Positions 1 to 11,956 are shown, counted from the stretch's first letter. The stretch is 64,000 bases of DNA from Evernia prunastri (GCA_003184365.1 NKYR01000036.1:248001-312000), one strand, 5' to 3'. Program-made: numbers and translations. The notes: generated by a model not told the origin, from the letters alone.

Positions 1-471
1 CAATAAATCAGTGCCGCGTCGATTCCGGATGCTTCATGCCCCGAAATAAAGCAGTAACACTGCTGCTCACGCAAAAGGCTTCCACAATCTATAGGGGGCC
101 TTTAATAATGTCGGATACGGCCTCATGGCGTTTTTCGGTAAATGAGCGGTAGAGTCGCTATGTACTCTCGCAGTATGTTCTCGAACACAGTATTAGTTTG
201 GTGCTGAAAGGGTGCATCATCTTGGTCGCCCACCTAAAACCAGGGTGTTCGAGCGCAAAATATGCTGGCGCTATAGCTCCTGGTCCCCAGAGGCACCCGC
301 CCTCTTCTGAAAAAGACCTTCTAGGTCACTGCTATGTATTCGGAGCTCGTTACCGCGATAAGTTCTGCTGGGATCTTTGTCGAACAGACGTCGAGTGTGG
401 CTTGCATGGTGCCTGGACTGATCAACTGCATCGATCGACTTGATCCATGGATCACGGAAGAATACGGCCGC
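1..471. other. Intergenic edge, no gene seen
   Basis: No open frame here has a recognisable product or supporting splice signals. It lies just downstream of the stop codon of the minus-strand lipase gene and probably holds its 3' untranslated region. Confidence 0.4.
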
Positions 472-3326
472 TCAGGTTCTGCGTCGGCTCTTGTTGCCCG
501 AGGGGTTCGTCGGATCTGGCGGACTCGGGCGGTATTTCCAGTAGACGCGCCTACATTCCTGGAGTCTTTGCTCCATCTCTTGATCGGCAATCTTGGGGTG
601 AAACTTTTGAAGATGTTCCCTCAGGTCTTGCGCTTTGTTGGTGTGCTGCCTGGCGCAACCTTGGACATTGCAGTCGTAGTACGAGAAGGATGCGTAGCGA
701 TCCCATTCAGAGCTGTCGCGCATTTGAAGCTGTCTTCTTCGTACCAGGATCTTCGCACACTTTGTGAGATCTTCTTGCACCTCGGGTTCCGCGAGATAGG
801 CGGCGGTGGCGACCCACATATCATCCAGAGTTCTGCATCCTGGGGTCTTGTCTTTGCCAGTCAGTCGGGTAAATCGGTTGCCTTTCCATTCGTCCAGAGC
901 GATCTCTCCGAGGCGTTCGCCTCCGTCGAATCTGAAGTAGGGAAAGCCTTCTTTGTCATGCACTGAACGCTGTTCCATCCTTTGGTCCACTCCTACGGTT
1001 CTTGATGGAGACTTCAGCGCTACTTTCAAGTTGGTTATGGCGTTGTTGATGTTTCCTTTCTTTTTGGAGAAATAAGTCATGGGCGGAATGCCGGTGCCGA
1101 TGCTGATGAAAGGACCCATGTTTTGTTTGCTTCCTCCGTGTTTATCAATGATGTCGAAGTATGCTTCCTCAGAAGGGTTGTTAAATCCAAAACCTCCGTC
1201 TTTGAATGTCACGACACCTGGCAGGTTGCCTTTTGCGATTTGGATTGGACGAAAGTACGTTGGCGCTGCTGAAGTGGCTCGAGCTACTTGCCAAATGGGC
1301 AAGGCTGCAGCATCGCCATATATGTTGGTGGTACCGTAACGCACTTTACTCTTGGACCGCTGTAGAGGTACTTGAGTCTTATATGTCCGGAATCGATAGG
1401 TAAAGTCCGATCTAACGTTGTCCGCGATTGCAAGAACGATACTGGTGCCTCTGAGCGTTAGTAATGAGGCAGGGAAGCACTGATTGATGGTCATACGTTC
1501 TGCACACATCTTCATCCATTGCATAAAGTCCTCCGAAGTTGCCGAGCTCGCTATATCTCTGGGTAACGTCTTGAATCGCGGCTTCAAGAGTGCGGTGGTC
1601 GAACTTGTGCCACAAAATACCGCCCTTAGCCAGTGGTCGCGGGTTCCCGAAGACCCTCGCCCCTAGCGTCTTGTACTCCTTTATGCAGTCATCGACGGTC
1701 ATGCGAAAGCGAGAAAGCATGATGCTTATTAGTCTGTGTCTTGATCAGTGATCACGTCTGATCCACGTCCTATCAACATTTCCTCACCCTCCAGTGCTAG
1801 TGCCAGCAGCGTATGTAAAGTAATGGCAAGGAAGGAAGAGAGATGAGTTGGGTAGTCCCTGCGTTGTGGTAGCGACAACGTCATCATCTATTTCCGAATC
1901 ATCCAAGGGCCCGGAAGTCTTTTTCGGCATGGGCTTGTAATCGTGAGGGGCGAAGCTGGATTTTATATTGGGATCGAGTCTTTTCTCCTCCTCTCCTATC
2001 TTGTCCATCAGGGCCCTGAGTATCAGAAGGGCACCATAACCTCTGATACCACCACCGTCTATCATCAAGTTAGAATTGCAGCAGGAACACAACGCAAGCA
2101 CTTACCAAAGCTTATGACAGCCTGTTTCGTCCATTCTTCACCCCCGAAGCGATAGGCGAAGAACTCCAGTAGGACTCCGATATCTTCTGCTTCTGGTATA
2201 TCGTCGTTGGAACTACGTCGAATGTCGGCATCCACATATGTGAAGTGCTCTTTTATGTGCCTGAGAGCAGTTTCGTTGATGTTCCCTAGCGCACCACTAA
2301 GAATCAAAGCAGGTGTCTTAGCTTTGATGGTAGAAGTCTGTGGAGTGAACGCTGGCATGGTACCGCCTACAGAGATGACACCTCCAAATTCAATCTCCTT
2401 CCACGAAGCAGCTGCCGTTAGAGCAGCCGTGCCTCCCTGGCAGCGGCCAAGGATTACGATATTCCGAGGTAGAAAGCGACACTTGGCGTTGAGAACGTTC
2501 CTTATTACGTCCACCAATATCGTACGGCTTTCCATCAAAACCCTTGTTTCGACTCCATCGTCTCGTGGTTCGGGTTGATTGACATGTTCTCTGCCTTTAT
2601 TACCGGACGAGCTTGGCTGTAAGGCTCGTAACAAAATGAACGCGCTTTCTGGCAGTTCTTTCTGCAGCCTCAAAGCTAGGCTATGCAGGGAGGACTCCGC
2701 CTTTGAGTGGCCAGGCATGATGATGACGCAGTTCTTGACCTCCACATCAATAACCTGGTCAAGTATCTTCATGGAGAGTCCAGGGAAATGATTCTCTTTT
2801 GGGAAAAGAGGTGCACCATCTGTGTTGAGGACAAAGCCTCCTTGCTTCTTTCTGAGATCCTGAAATACGTTTTCTCCTGGCCCCGTAGGAGAAGCGGCGC
2901 TTGAAACGCTGTCCCCAAATGAGGACGTACTAGCGGCAGCGGTCGAGGTCGGGGTCTCAGGCTCTTGCTGCATTTGGGAACGGAGCTTGAGGTTACTGCG
3001 TGCAGTATCTGCTAGGTTTCTAGGCTTCTTGGATGACGGGAGGTCTCTGTTACTGCTCCCACCGGAAGTAAAACCGACAGCCCCAGCACCTGTCCGTGTT
3101 ATCTCTCGTGGCGGTTGCACAATCGTGCCTGACAATAGCGATTAGCGCCTGTAGAGGATCTTCGACCGACAAGAGAGGATTGGGTATCACCGATTACGGA
3201 GTTCGACTGTTCTTGACTAGCAATGCCATTGTATGAGGCCGCACCAGCCTGCGCATCATCCTCGAGGATCTCCCGGTCGTTGCTCGGAGTGAATGAACGA
3301 GTGGATGAAACATCGGCAGAGGACAT
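472..3326 (-). CDS. Patatin-like phospholipase fused to an alpha/beta-hydrolase-like domain and a C2H2 finger
   Basis: Predicted lipid acyl hydrolase of 881 aa. Five exons join in frame: 3326-3191, 3128-2106, 2058-1788, 1733-1497 and 1450-472. Residues 1-150 are Ser/Pro-rich and look disordered. Residues about 175-385 resemble an alpha/beta hydrolase whose nucleophile elbow reads GRCQGG near residue 275, with Cys where Ser is usual, as in dienelactone hydrolases. The patatin domain follows with oxyanion motif DGGGIRG (about 387), nucleophile motif GTSTGG (about 472) and catalytic Asp in KDGGFG (about 640), so the Ser-Asp dyad is intact. Near the C terminus C-x4-C-x13-H-x4-H fits a C2H2 finger, followed by a basic tail. 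The splice between the hydrolase part and the patatin part (around 2105-2059) restores the canonical start of the patatin fold, so this is one gene and not two neighbours. No signal peptide is visible, which suggests an intracellular enzyme. The substrate is unknown. Confidence 0.85.
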
Positions 3327-5164
3327 TGTACTTTCAGCAACTTTGGGTTTGCACGAATGACCGTTTGATTATGCATGTTGTGAGTCTTACGAGCCAGTCT
3401 TAAACCTAGCAGTGTGATCGTGAGAGCCTCGGAGGCTCGAGCACACTGGAGCAGGCAACGGATCGACAAGGCATGAAATGCAAATGGATCTTGTTGGTCA
3501 AACAAAGAAGGTATAAGCCCCCGCGGCTGACAGTACTGAATAGGGAAAGATACAGCGACGTGCAGGGCGCGTGGGGCCAGAAATACCGATAGAGATGCGA
3601 TTCGAAGATGATAAAGTAGGCGAGAAGCCTCCCACGCCTCAGCCGAATGTGAGCATACCTCTACATCATACTGGATTGTTGGTTAGGGCTATGCCGCGAG
3701 GTAGATAGCATTAGAGGAATATTTGGTTCGAGTCACACAGACAAAAAAATACTCAAGATGCGCGATAGCGATCATTCAACCCATGCTGACACGAGCAAAG
3801 TTTCCGCAAATTGGTGCTGTAAATCAGGTGGCAACATAGTCACAGACTACTCGAGCTCGTGCCTCGGAAACGGAGAACCCCCCCTTTCCACGTCAGGCTA
3901 ATGCGGCAATGTGAATGAAAGCAATGATTATCGTAACCACTCGGCGGAAACTACTGAAGAAAGAGGGTTGGGAGCTCGTTGTAACATGAGAAGGCCCCTC
4001 GCTGGAAATTGATCTGACTAGAACAAGGCGTTCTTGACCAGGTGTGGAAGCAATCAATACGTGCAGTCATCTCGTTCAGCCGAACGACCCGCACAAATCC
4101 CATAGTGCGCCGATGCCACTTCGAATCCCACATCATTCACTAAGGTAGTCAGCAAACGCAGGAAACTCTCCATGTTCATTGTCAACGGACGACTTTGAGC
4201 CATTGGCGAAGACGGAAAAGTGGAAAGTCTCGAGTGTCTAGACCAATATTGAGGCTCTGTGTGCTTGATATCAGATTGAGAGGGGTCGATCCTGCACTTC
4301 GGGGTGAAGTGGTGCGTGCCGTAATGCTCGCGGAGACTTCTTATCTCAGCGAGAGTGATCATCAACGTGCAGCATTTACGTGCCGCTTATTACAGTATGA
4401 TATGAGTGATCCTCGATGCATTACCCATGTTAGCTAGATTCCTGGCCCACGGTGATGACAAAAGTACTGTGGTGGAGGTGTAGGTGACCGCAGTAACTGC
4501 AGGCCGTAACAGCCGTGATGAAGGATATCCAATGACAACCATACTTACGTACGGATGCAGCCGCCTAGGACTGTGACAGGACTTTGGCGGGGCGTGTGTA
4601 ACGTTGCATCAGACGAAACAAGGCTTAGGTGTGTGTCGCAAGGCTACCATCTGGTACAACGCTCAATCATTGAGTCGTTCGTTCCAGTCTCCTGATATAT
4701 CTGATATACGAAGCAAACCGTGTGGTTTCAGAGGGGATAGCTTTCTGCGCCGAATGTGACTGGTTTTGGGAGAGTCCAATGCGGTCACGCTTATGTATAT
4801 TGTAACAAGGTAAGCAAAAAATAAGTGCGCGAGGCTGCCCAGACGCTCCCATTTAACCATGCACATTTCAGGCCCAATCAAGTCAATGGCCCACACACCC
4901 ATTCAATGCGAACCCACACTCTAGCAGCGGTGGATTTTGCACGAAATCTGCGCCTTGGTGAATTCCCTCCTGAGGCTTGCGCGTGGCCTGCGTAGCAGAG
5001 TATATTGGCATCACTGCGCCCCTCATTGCCTCGATGCCTCTCATGACAGCTTCGCCCTGTCTGGTCTTCCAGTTTCGGTATACCAGTATATATTATAGCG
5101 TTGTTGCCGGCGGAAAATGTGTTTTCGCGGCTCATCTAGATCTCAGAGCTCTGACGGACCCCTC
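3327..5164. other. Gene-free stretch
   Basis: Only short unsupported frames. A 103-codon minus-strand frame at 4054-4365 has no recognisable domain and is not called as a gene. No clear repeat was seen. Confidence 0.35.
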
Positions 5165-5568
5165 ATGAGCGAAAAGGTGGCTGTCTTCGACCCCGAGTCA
5201 AAGGATCTCCGGAGACTTCCCAAAAATACAATCGATCGTATGTCACTGTCCCCTTATTGTTTGCATTGACGGATTCTAAAAGATTGCGTTTAGCCACGAA
5301 ATTCGACACGGTGAATGTGCCGAGATTACGCCGCCAATTCGACGTATATGGGTCCAATAAGCTGGCCAATGGGCATTCCCACGCGTCTCATGCAATCGTA
5401 ACCCGGCTCACAGATGAGACTGAAGACAAGAGCTTTTTGGCCAGATTGTACATCAGTCGGCTCGGCGTCACGTCTGAGTTGCAGCGGCTGCTGTCCTCAA
5501 AGCACCGCATCTTATACATCGGCTCTCTGGCAGATCATCCGAATCGCACCGAGTCGGACTTGATGTGA
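5165..5568 (+). CDS. Orphan family protein, copy A (115 aa)
   Basis: Unrecognised protein; no function is proposed. Exons 5165-5237 and 5294-5568 are joined by a 56-nt intron (GTATGT..TTTAG) in phase 1, giving 115 aa. It is called because a second, diverged version lies at 6409-6818 on the other strand. The two share a core of VPR, then (Q/R)FD(V/I)YGS, AIV(T/S)R, KSF(L/I)ARLY and a late (Y/W)IG, and the intron falls at the same place, directly before a conserved Pro. No signal peptide, membrane segment or cysteine pattern is visible. The gene points toward its relative with 840 bp between. Further 3' exons cannot be excluded. Confidence 0.5.
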
Positions 5569-6408
5569 AACCTTATCTGAGCTACATTTGGATCTTGAGG
5601 GGACTGGACCATAGGCACCGGTTGGGAGGATATATGGATAGGGGAGAAATGCAGGACACGAAACGCTCGAAAGCTATGGGCTTGCGAAGAGACGGACACT
5701 CGTCCAGGAGGGTTGGTTGGCGAAGTGGTATATTGGCGTCCAGGTTGACACAGCCACCTTTTGATCTATCTCACAATCTGTGCACGGCAGTCTTTCGTAG
5801 ATCTTAGGCCAAGAAAACGCAGGGAGAATACGTGAAAGCTTCCGAGTCTACATACAATCGTTAACAAGACTCAGGCACCTGCAAGTAAAGATCTCAGCCT
5901 CAAGCTTGAGGTAAATCGCTAGAATCCTAATTGAACACCAGTGGGTCAACTCTTACAGAGTCTAGCGCGTTAGCCGAATTTACCAAGCCGCATTAATGCA
6001 TTACTTAAGAGAGAAGCCTATCACTACTCCCGCGCCCCTTCTGACTCTGCGAAACCTCGTCCCATGTGATAATCCTCCAAAATAACCCCCCACTAGGTAT
6101 CCAGTACCCTGTATTTGCGGAGCTTCCAATTGAAGTTTATGCAACGCAGAAGAGAGTCCATCTCGCCATAACATGGGGAACAAAAGACCACCCGTGCCCA
6201 GCAACAACAATTCGAGAGGCCCAGCGTCATCGTCATGTGTATCTTACAACAATTAGGCTCAGGACATAAGCGTCTGGGCTCTGACTCAGCGGTCCGTATT
6301 CCTGCTGAAAGACACAGTCAGCCTCAGCCCCATCACAGATCCCCGAACTTGGTCCCTCCTCGCTTCCAGGAGTAATAGGGCTTACCGATTCCCTTCTCAT
6401 CAACTTCG
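5569..6408. other. Spacer between the two convergent orphan genes
   Basis: No gene recognised. It should hold both 3' untranslated regions. Short frames at 6001-6210 and 6233-6427 on the minus strand could be downstream exons of copy B but show no similarity to copy A. Confidence 0.3.
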
Positions 6409-6818
6409 CTACTCCAACTTCGCGCACGCCGGTATCGGTCCAATCCAGAGCCGTCTATACCCTTTCCCAACCATCCGTAGAACACCGGCATGCCACCAGT
6501 CCAGCCGATAGAAGTACAAACGCGCGATGAAGCTTTTCGCCGCGCTAGCATGCTCAGCGCGCGAAACGATGGCGTACGTATCCTCCGCATTTGGGTCATG
6601 GGAGCCGTATATGTCGAAGCGGGGAAGGAATCTCGGTACGTCGAGGATAGTGTATTCAGCAGCTAAGGAAGTTAGCGTTGTCCGTAGTGGATAGGTCTTC
6701 GTAGGATTGTGAACTGACGATCAAGTTCAGACAGAGCGACGAGGCAGAGGTTGCAATCTTCTGGGTTAAAAACCGGGACGCAGTTCTGAGAGCGCAGTTC
6801 TGCTGGGAGGAGCTTCAT
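6409..6818 (-). CDS. Orphan family protein, copy B (117 aa)
   Basis: Diverged homologue of the 5165-5568 product. Exons 6818-6719 and 6662-6409 join over a 56-nt intron (GTCAGT..CCTTAG, with CTAAC just before the acceptor), phase 1, giving 117 aa. The conserved core reads VPR, RFDIYGS, YAIVSR, KSFIARLY and WIG in the same order and spacing as copy A. The N-terminal 30 residues differ and contain three Cys. Matching length, intron position and core motifs suggest duplication followed by strong divergence, or two members of a larger fungal family. Molecular role unknown; a small single-domain cytosolic protein is the plain reading. Confidence 0.5.
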
Positions 6819-7562
6819 GTTAATCTATCTGGGCGAAATTTCATGATGTATTTTTAGGAAGGATGCGCGGGTTACAGAGAAATGAGAGGAGACATTGAAA
6901 CAAGTTTGATACGCGGCTCAAGGGGCTCTCGCGGTTTCGAAGTCCAAATAAAGTGCACGGTATGTTTAACAAATCGGAAGGCTTCATGCAGGCGCCCGTT
7001 TTGAACGCGATTATCCAACCACGTAGTAGGATTTGCCCCCATTATTGCAAACTATGAGTGCCACGTCTGTTATGCCTATCGTACGGTGGTACGGGTCACC
7101 GAAGGAAAACACTTGGAGAGCGTTTTGCTTAACAGCTTCCAAGCCACCGTTTACCTTCTTTTAGAGGTGAGAAGAGTGAGGAATCAGCCTGGTGTACCTT
7201 GACGCTGAATTTAGCTTGGACCATTTCTCGATGTCAGGACATAGGTTTTGGCCCTTCACGAGCCGTCATGACTCTGCACCAACTGCACCTGAAGTGGAAA
7301 GGTTGTTCAATAGGAGCAGTATGCCATTTGACGAGTTTGGCGGATCTAGAACATTGGCAAAACCTTGCGTCTGCGTCGAGACTGGTTGTGAGAGTGATTT
7401 AGAAGGTGTGGATGAAAGTGAAGAGCCAATCAAGGTCAAATTTGAAGCCAGCGGATCGAAAGGGTAGGAAAATGGCGCGAAAGGCTCGGGCCAGCTTGTA
7501 CACCTCTGTGAGACCACTATATACACCCAAGTAAGTCGATCAATAGACGTTGCATGAAGCCC
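6819..7562. other. Gene-poor spacer, possible last exon of the zincin-like gene
   Basis: A minus-strand frame around 7266-7520 could be a terminal exon of the upstream zincin-like gene. The strongest donor after 7580 (GTAAGT) does not join it in phase, so it is not included. Otherwise nothing recognised. Confidence 0.3.
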
Positions 7563-8601
7563 TTAGAATCGAGGGTACTTACATGCAATGTAGATTTGTA
7601 GATTTGTTGGATTGAGCACGGAATTCAGCACGTTCAGATGAACACAATTATTCCAGTCTAGCTGCTCTTTGGGATCGGTATAATCTGTCAATGCGTTTTC
7701 CCCGAGGTAAAACCGAGTGAGATGGTATAGCATGATATAGGTCTGGTAGTTTCTATAAAAGAGTCCCGAGTCCCCTGAAAACCTGTTATTCGTAACAGAA
7801 GGACAACGATCTTCCGTTGACGTGGGCGGTTGAACGAAGAACGCTGGGCACAAGAATGTGATGATTGTGCCCTCTGCGTAGAACGCTTCTATGCAAGTTT
7901 CGGAGTCAGCAGTGCTTGCTCGCGGCATGAAATTGAGTTGCAGGACAAGTTTCGTGAGTGAAACGTCCTTCTGCTCCCGGAACCTGCCTTATGACTCAAT
8001 TTCAATACCGAAAAGGGAAGACGATATCAGGAGAGTACGTACGCATGGGCGTGGAGCGAGGACCACCTACAAGACACCTATGCCAGGGATCGTAGCCCAA
8101 TTTCAAATAACTGTAAATCATTGCGGAGTCCTCGGTGACGCAGGAGAGACGGGGGCTCGACAGGGTACCCGGACGAGGTCTCAGATTCGTCTTGCCACTG
8201 AAACTGTAGATATGATTTAAAATTGTCACGACAGCCTCTTCGGCTTCGTCCTCCTTGAACATAGCCTTGAATCCGTAATCGCTGTCGATTCCGTACGTGC
8301 GTGCATTGGCAAGGGCGGATGCTGTCATCCATCTGGTCTGTGCAACTCGTTCGTGGATAGCATAGGTTTGGTCACCGCAGTTCTCTGCAATGAGGGAATC
8401 CATTTTGGCCAGGTTGGTCAGCTCGGCAGGGCTCATATTGAGTGACTGGTTTAGATTGGGGGAGTTGCTGAAGGGACCAAGCACTAGCTACCATCAGTGC
8501 TCTTCTTGACAACTGGACCGGAGAGTACTACTCGATGACGTTGGCAGGGGGTTGATGGGTGTAATAATGGCCGCTATTATGAGTAAAGCATGAACAAACA
8601 T
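7563..8601 (-). CDS. Secreted zincin-like protein with a degenerate active site (putative pseudoenzyme)
   Basis: Likely secreted. The first exon starts at 8601 with a hydrophobic N terminus (MFVHALLIIAAIITPINPLP) that reads as a signal peptide, then splices over about 44 nt into the frame ending near 8002. A further exon (about 7950-7563) holds a CPAFF segment and a long helix-like stretch. The N-terminal half resembles the secreted zincin at 47566-49066 (a CxxxQ helix followed by an A-rich helix and an AVxTIL stretch matching its GTTLRANI region). Where that protein has HExxH, this one reads YHLTR, so the zinc-binding residues appear lost. Family assignment (fungal M35/aspzincin-like) is inferred from this comparison. 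Intron 2 boundaries and the 3' end are uncertain; a last exon to about 7438 is possible. Confidence 0.45.
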
Positions 8602-9569
8602 GTTGTTTTGTGACGAAGCAAGACTTTCTCAAGGATATCTGTATAAATCTCAAGGGGGATAGAAATATTGATGCGTGAATTTGGAAGATGGCAGAATAAA
8701 GTGGACAGCAGAAGTGGGCTCCTGGCGTGGGGACATAACGAATGTTGAATGGATGAGACACATTTTGTGCCTATCGCATGCTGAGGAAGGCGAAGCTATC
8801 AAGTCGTTATGAGTCGCATGAAGCGCATTTCGCGGCCGCCAAACGGTAGCTCGAGGTAAAATCAGGTGTTTGGTGATTGAGCGAGATACATCATACATGG
8901 GCGAGAAATTCCTTGTATGCATTCTGAGATCGCAAAGAACGCAATTGTAATCGCAATGAATCAGTGCGAGACTCGTTTATCGCAGGACAAGCTTTGGTCT
9001 TCCCATTGTGAGAACGATTGGAGTGATAGGGTAGGCGCAAGGGGTAATGATATCGCCGTAACATTGTTCACGAATCACGATGCTTGGCCTATACGAACGT
9101 TTATCCATCATATTATCGCTTGATAAAAATGTAGGCAGGGCAAGTGATTTCGCCGGAGAAATATTCGGGGAGAAAGGTACAGGTGGCAGAAGCCTAAGGT
9201 ACCTAGAGGGAGATGGGGGATACCCGGGTAACAGATCCCGCGTGGGGGGCGCGGGGGGGGTTTGGCGAAAGCCAAAAGGCTACCCCTCCGCGAAGGTTCA
9301 AGACTCGACCCCTCGGACCCTGTCTGTTCGTAAAACTCAATTGCAGCAAGAACTGGCGGGGTCCTGCTTCCAGCTCCAGCTCCAGCTCCACGCTTGAGAC
9401 CTTTTGACCTTTCCTTTGCTCCGACCTTTTGCATGAAATAATAAATGAAGACCTATTGTTTCTACACTTGACTTGTATTCCTGTCCTATCTTCCATTCTT
9501 CCCTTAGATCATCTCACCCTACTCTCCCTCCTGGGCTCCGGCGTCTGTCTGACTGACCTCTACCCCGCC
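8602..9569. other. Intergenic, divergent promoter region of the zincin-like and permease genes
   Basis: No gene recognised. It contains a G-rich stretch near 9240-9260 and a short CAGCTC microsatellite near 9368-9390. It lies between two genes transcribed away from each other. Confidence 0.4.
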
Positions 9570-11956
9570 ATGGCCTCCACCGGCCTCGATCGCCCCTCCG
9601 CGGCCGATATACGTTCAATTCACCATGACATGAAGAGTGAGAAACATTCTATGGACGAAACACCCATCGCCTATGGTGTCGACGATGCAGCCAGAGCTCC
9701 TTCCCTCCACTCGGACGATTCCAACAAACCCTTATTCGATAGCACACACCGCAAGTTGAAGCCAAGGCACATCCAGCTGATTGGAATTGGAGGGTGTGTA
9801 GAGAAGGTAGCTAAATTTCTGAGGAACAGGGATGCTGAGGAACTTCTGTGCCGTATAGGACAATTGGAACAGCGCTCTATGTGCAGATAGGTGGCTTGAG
9901 CTCGCACCAATTCAATCTTGGAAGGTTGCTGACTGCCAGAACAGGCCACACCCTCGTCCAAGGTGGTCCTGGGTCACTCTTCATCGCGTTCGCCTTCTGG
10001 TAAGTCTTCCACTGCCGCCGGCTCGGAAAAGCTCGTTGGATATATTCTGGAGGATACCCTCTCAAGGCGTTTGGTGGGCGATAGAGCGTATCTTCTTGTA
10101 CTCCCCTGTCTTTAGAATAGGAAGACCCAGTATCTTATCAAAACGTGATTTAGGTGTACATTCATTTTATGTATCACGATCTGTACGAAATCCAGCTTCC
10201 CTTATGTCCCGTGTGCAGTTGTGATGGTGTACGTTACACAAGGAATCGCACAGCCAGCCTTCCGCCAGATTGACATTCAACACAAAGCCAGAGGAGGCCC
10301 TGCTTGATACGGGAGACTTGGCCAAAAGATCGAGTGGGACCTTGCTTTGTTGAACACATCGACAAAGCGATTGCGAAGCTAATCTGTCCCCAGGTATTGC
10401 ATGAAAGGCTGACAAAATGGATGTTTAGCTATGGCTGAAATGGTCACTTACCTCCCCATCTCCTCCCCCTTTATCCGCTTTGCTGGCCGTTATGTCGACG
10501 AGGCATTCGGTGTCGCTGCAGGCTATAACTTCTTCGTCTTCGAAGCCATGCTCGTGCCATTCGAAGTCGTCGCTTGTAACCTCATCATTCATTACTGGAG
10601 TGACGCCGTCCCTGCTGGTGGTATCATTGCAATCATTATTGTCCTTTACGGGTACAGGCTTCTCTCTATGTAGGAATAGCGGATGGCTAACAGCTCGAGA
10701 TCAGCTTTATCAACATCTTTGCGGTGAAGTGGTACGGCGAATCCGAGTTCTGGCTCGCCCTAGGTAAAGTGATACTCATCGTCGGTCTCATTGCCTACAC
10801 CTTCATCACAATGCTTGGCGGCAATCCACTCCACGACCGTTTCGGCTTTCGCTACTGGAGAGACCCTGGCTCGTTCGCAGAGCTCTATAAAACAGGCTCA
10901 CTGGGCCGCTTTCTTGGGTTTCTGCAATGCCTCATCCAAGCGAGTTTTACAGTCGCTGGTCCTGACTATGTCTCCATGGCGGCAGGCGAGGCCGAGAATC
11001 CACGGGTGGTAATGCCCAGGGCGTACAACAAGGTCTTTGGACGACTGATGGCCTTTTTTGTGTTTGGTAGCCTCGCTGTAGGAATCAATGTGCCGCACAC
11101 AGATCCGGAGCTTATAGATGCGTTCACAAGCTCCCAGCCAGGAGCAGCCGCAAGTCCGTATGTGGTAGCTATGAACCGACTTGGTATCACAGTGCTGCCA
11201 GATATTGTGAATGCGCTGGTTCTGTCGGCGGCATTCAGTGCCGGCAACAGCTACGTATACTGTGCGAGTCGAAGTCTCTTTGGATTGGCCCTGGAGGGGA
11301 AAGCACCAAAGATATTTACAAGGTGCACGAAGAACGGGGTTCCAATATACTGCGTGGTATTGGTGCTGGCGCTGAGTCTGTTGAGCTTTTTGCAGGTCAG
11401 TAATGGAGCAGCGGTGGTGCTGCAGTGGTTTGTCAATCTGGTAAGTCAGATCAGCGCCAATATCTTCTCTCTCTGCTGACCTTGGTTAGGTGACAGCCTC
11501 TCAACTTATCAATTTCTCGGTCATGGCCTTCACGTTCATCCGGTTCAAGAAGGCTTGCGATGCTCAAGGCCTATCAAGGGACTCGCTGCCCTACAAGGGC
11601 CGTTTCCAGCCCTACCTCGCATGGTACGCGCTCTCTGGGTGTTTCGTCATGACCTTTGTTGCAGGCTATACCGTCTTCCTGCCCGGACAGTGGAGTATCC
11701 CAACTTTTCTGTTTTCGTATACCATGGTCGGTGTCTTCCCAGTCCTGTTCATATTCTGGAAGCTCTATAAGAAGACGAAATGGCTGGACCCCAATGAGGT
11801 CGATTTGTTGAAAGATGTCGATATGATTGAGGAATATACCAGGAATTATGTGCCAGGACCTCCAAAGTAAGCTGAGTCAATGCAACTGGGAGAAGTCAAC
11901 GCTGACATAGTTGTAGGAACAAACTTTATGCGATTCTGGATAAGACGTTCAGTTGA
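9570..11956 (+). CDS. Amino-acid permease (AAP/APC family)
   Basis: Plasma-membrane proton-coupled amino-acid transporter of 571 aa, about 12 membrane segments. Eight exons close in frame: 9570-9793, 9859-9890, 9945-9999, 10154-10182, 10429-10651, 10705-11440, 11490-11866, 11917-11956. Two are tiny (32 and 29 nt); both are needed to rebuild the family motifs, namely IGTALYVQIG in TM1 and the WC..I..SMAEMVTYLP stretch of TM3. The core matches the yeast AAP group: RHIQLIGIGG before TM1, PISSPFIRFAGRYVDEAFG, PFEVVACN, and KWYGESEFWLALGK. The cytosolic N terminus (about 65 aa) is acidic and Ser-rich, as in permeases regulated by ubiquitination, but no specific site is claimed. The substrate cannot be read from sequence. 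Introns 4 and 5 (154 and 246 nt) are longer than usual for this window. Confidence 0.9.

Noticed and set aside
334..966. 210-codon plus-strand frame
   Set aside because: Antisense to the last exon of the patatin gene, whose conserved motifs and phase-consistent exons are on the minus strand.
4054..4365. 103-codon minus-strand frame in a gene-free stretch
   Set aside because: No homology sign, no repeat copy and no splice partner; kept as non-coding.
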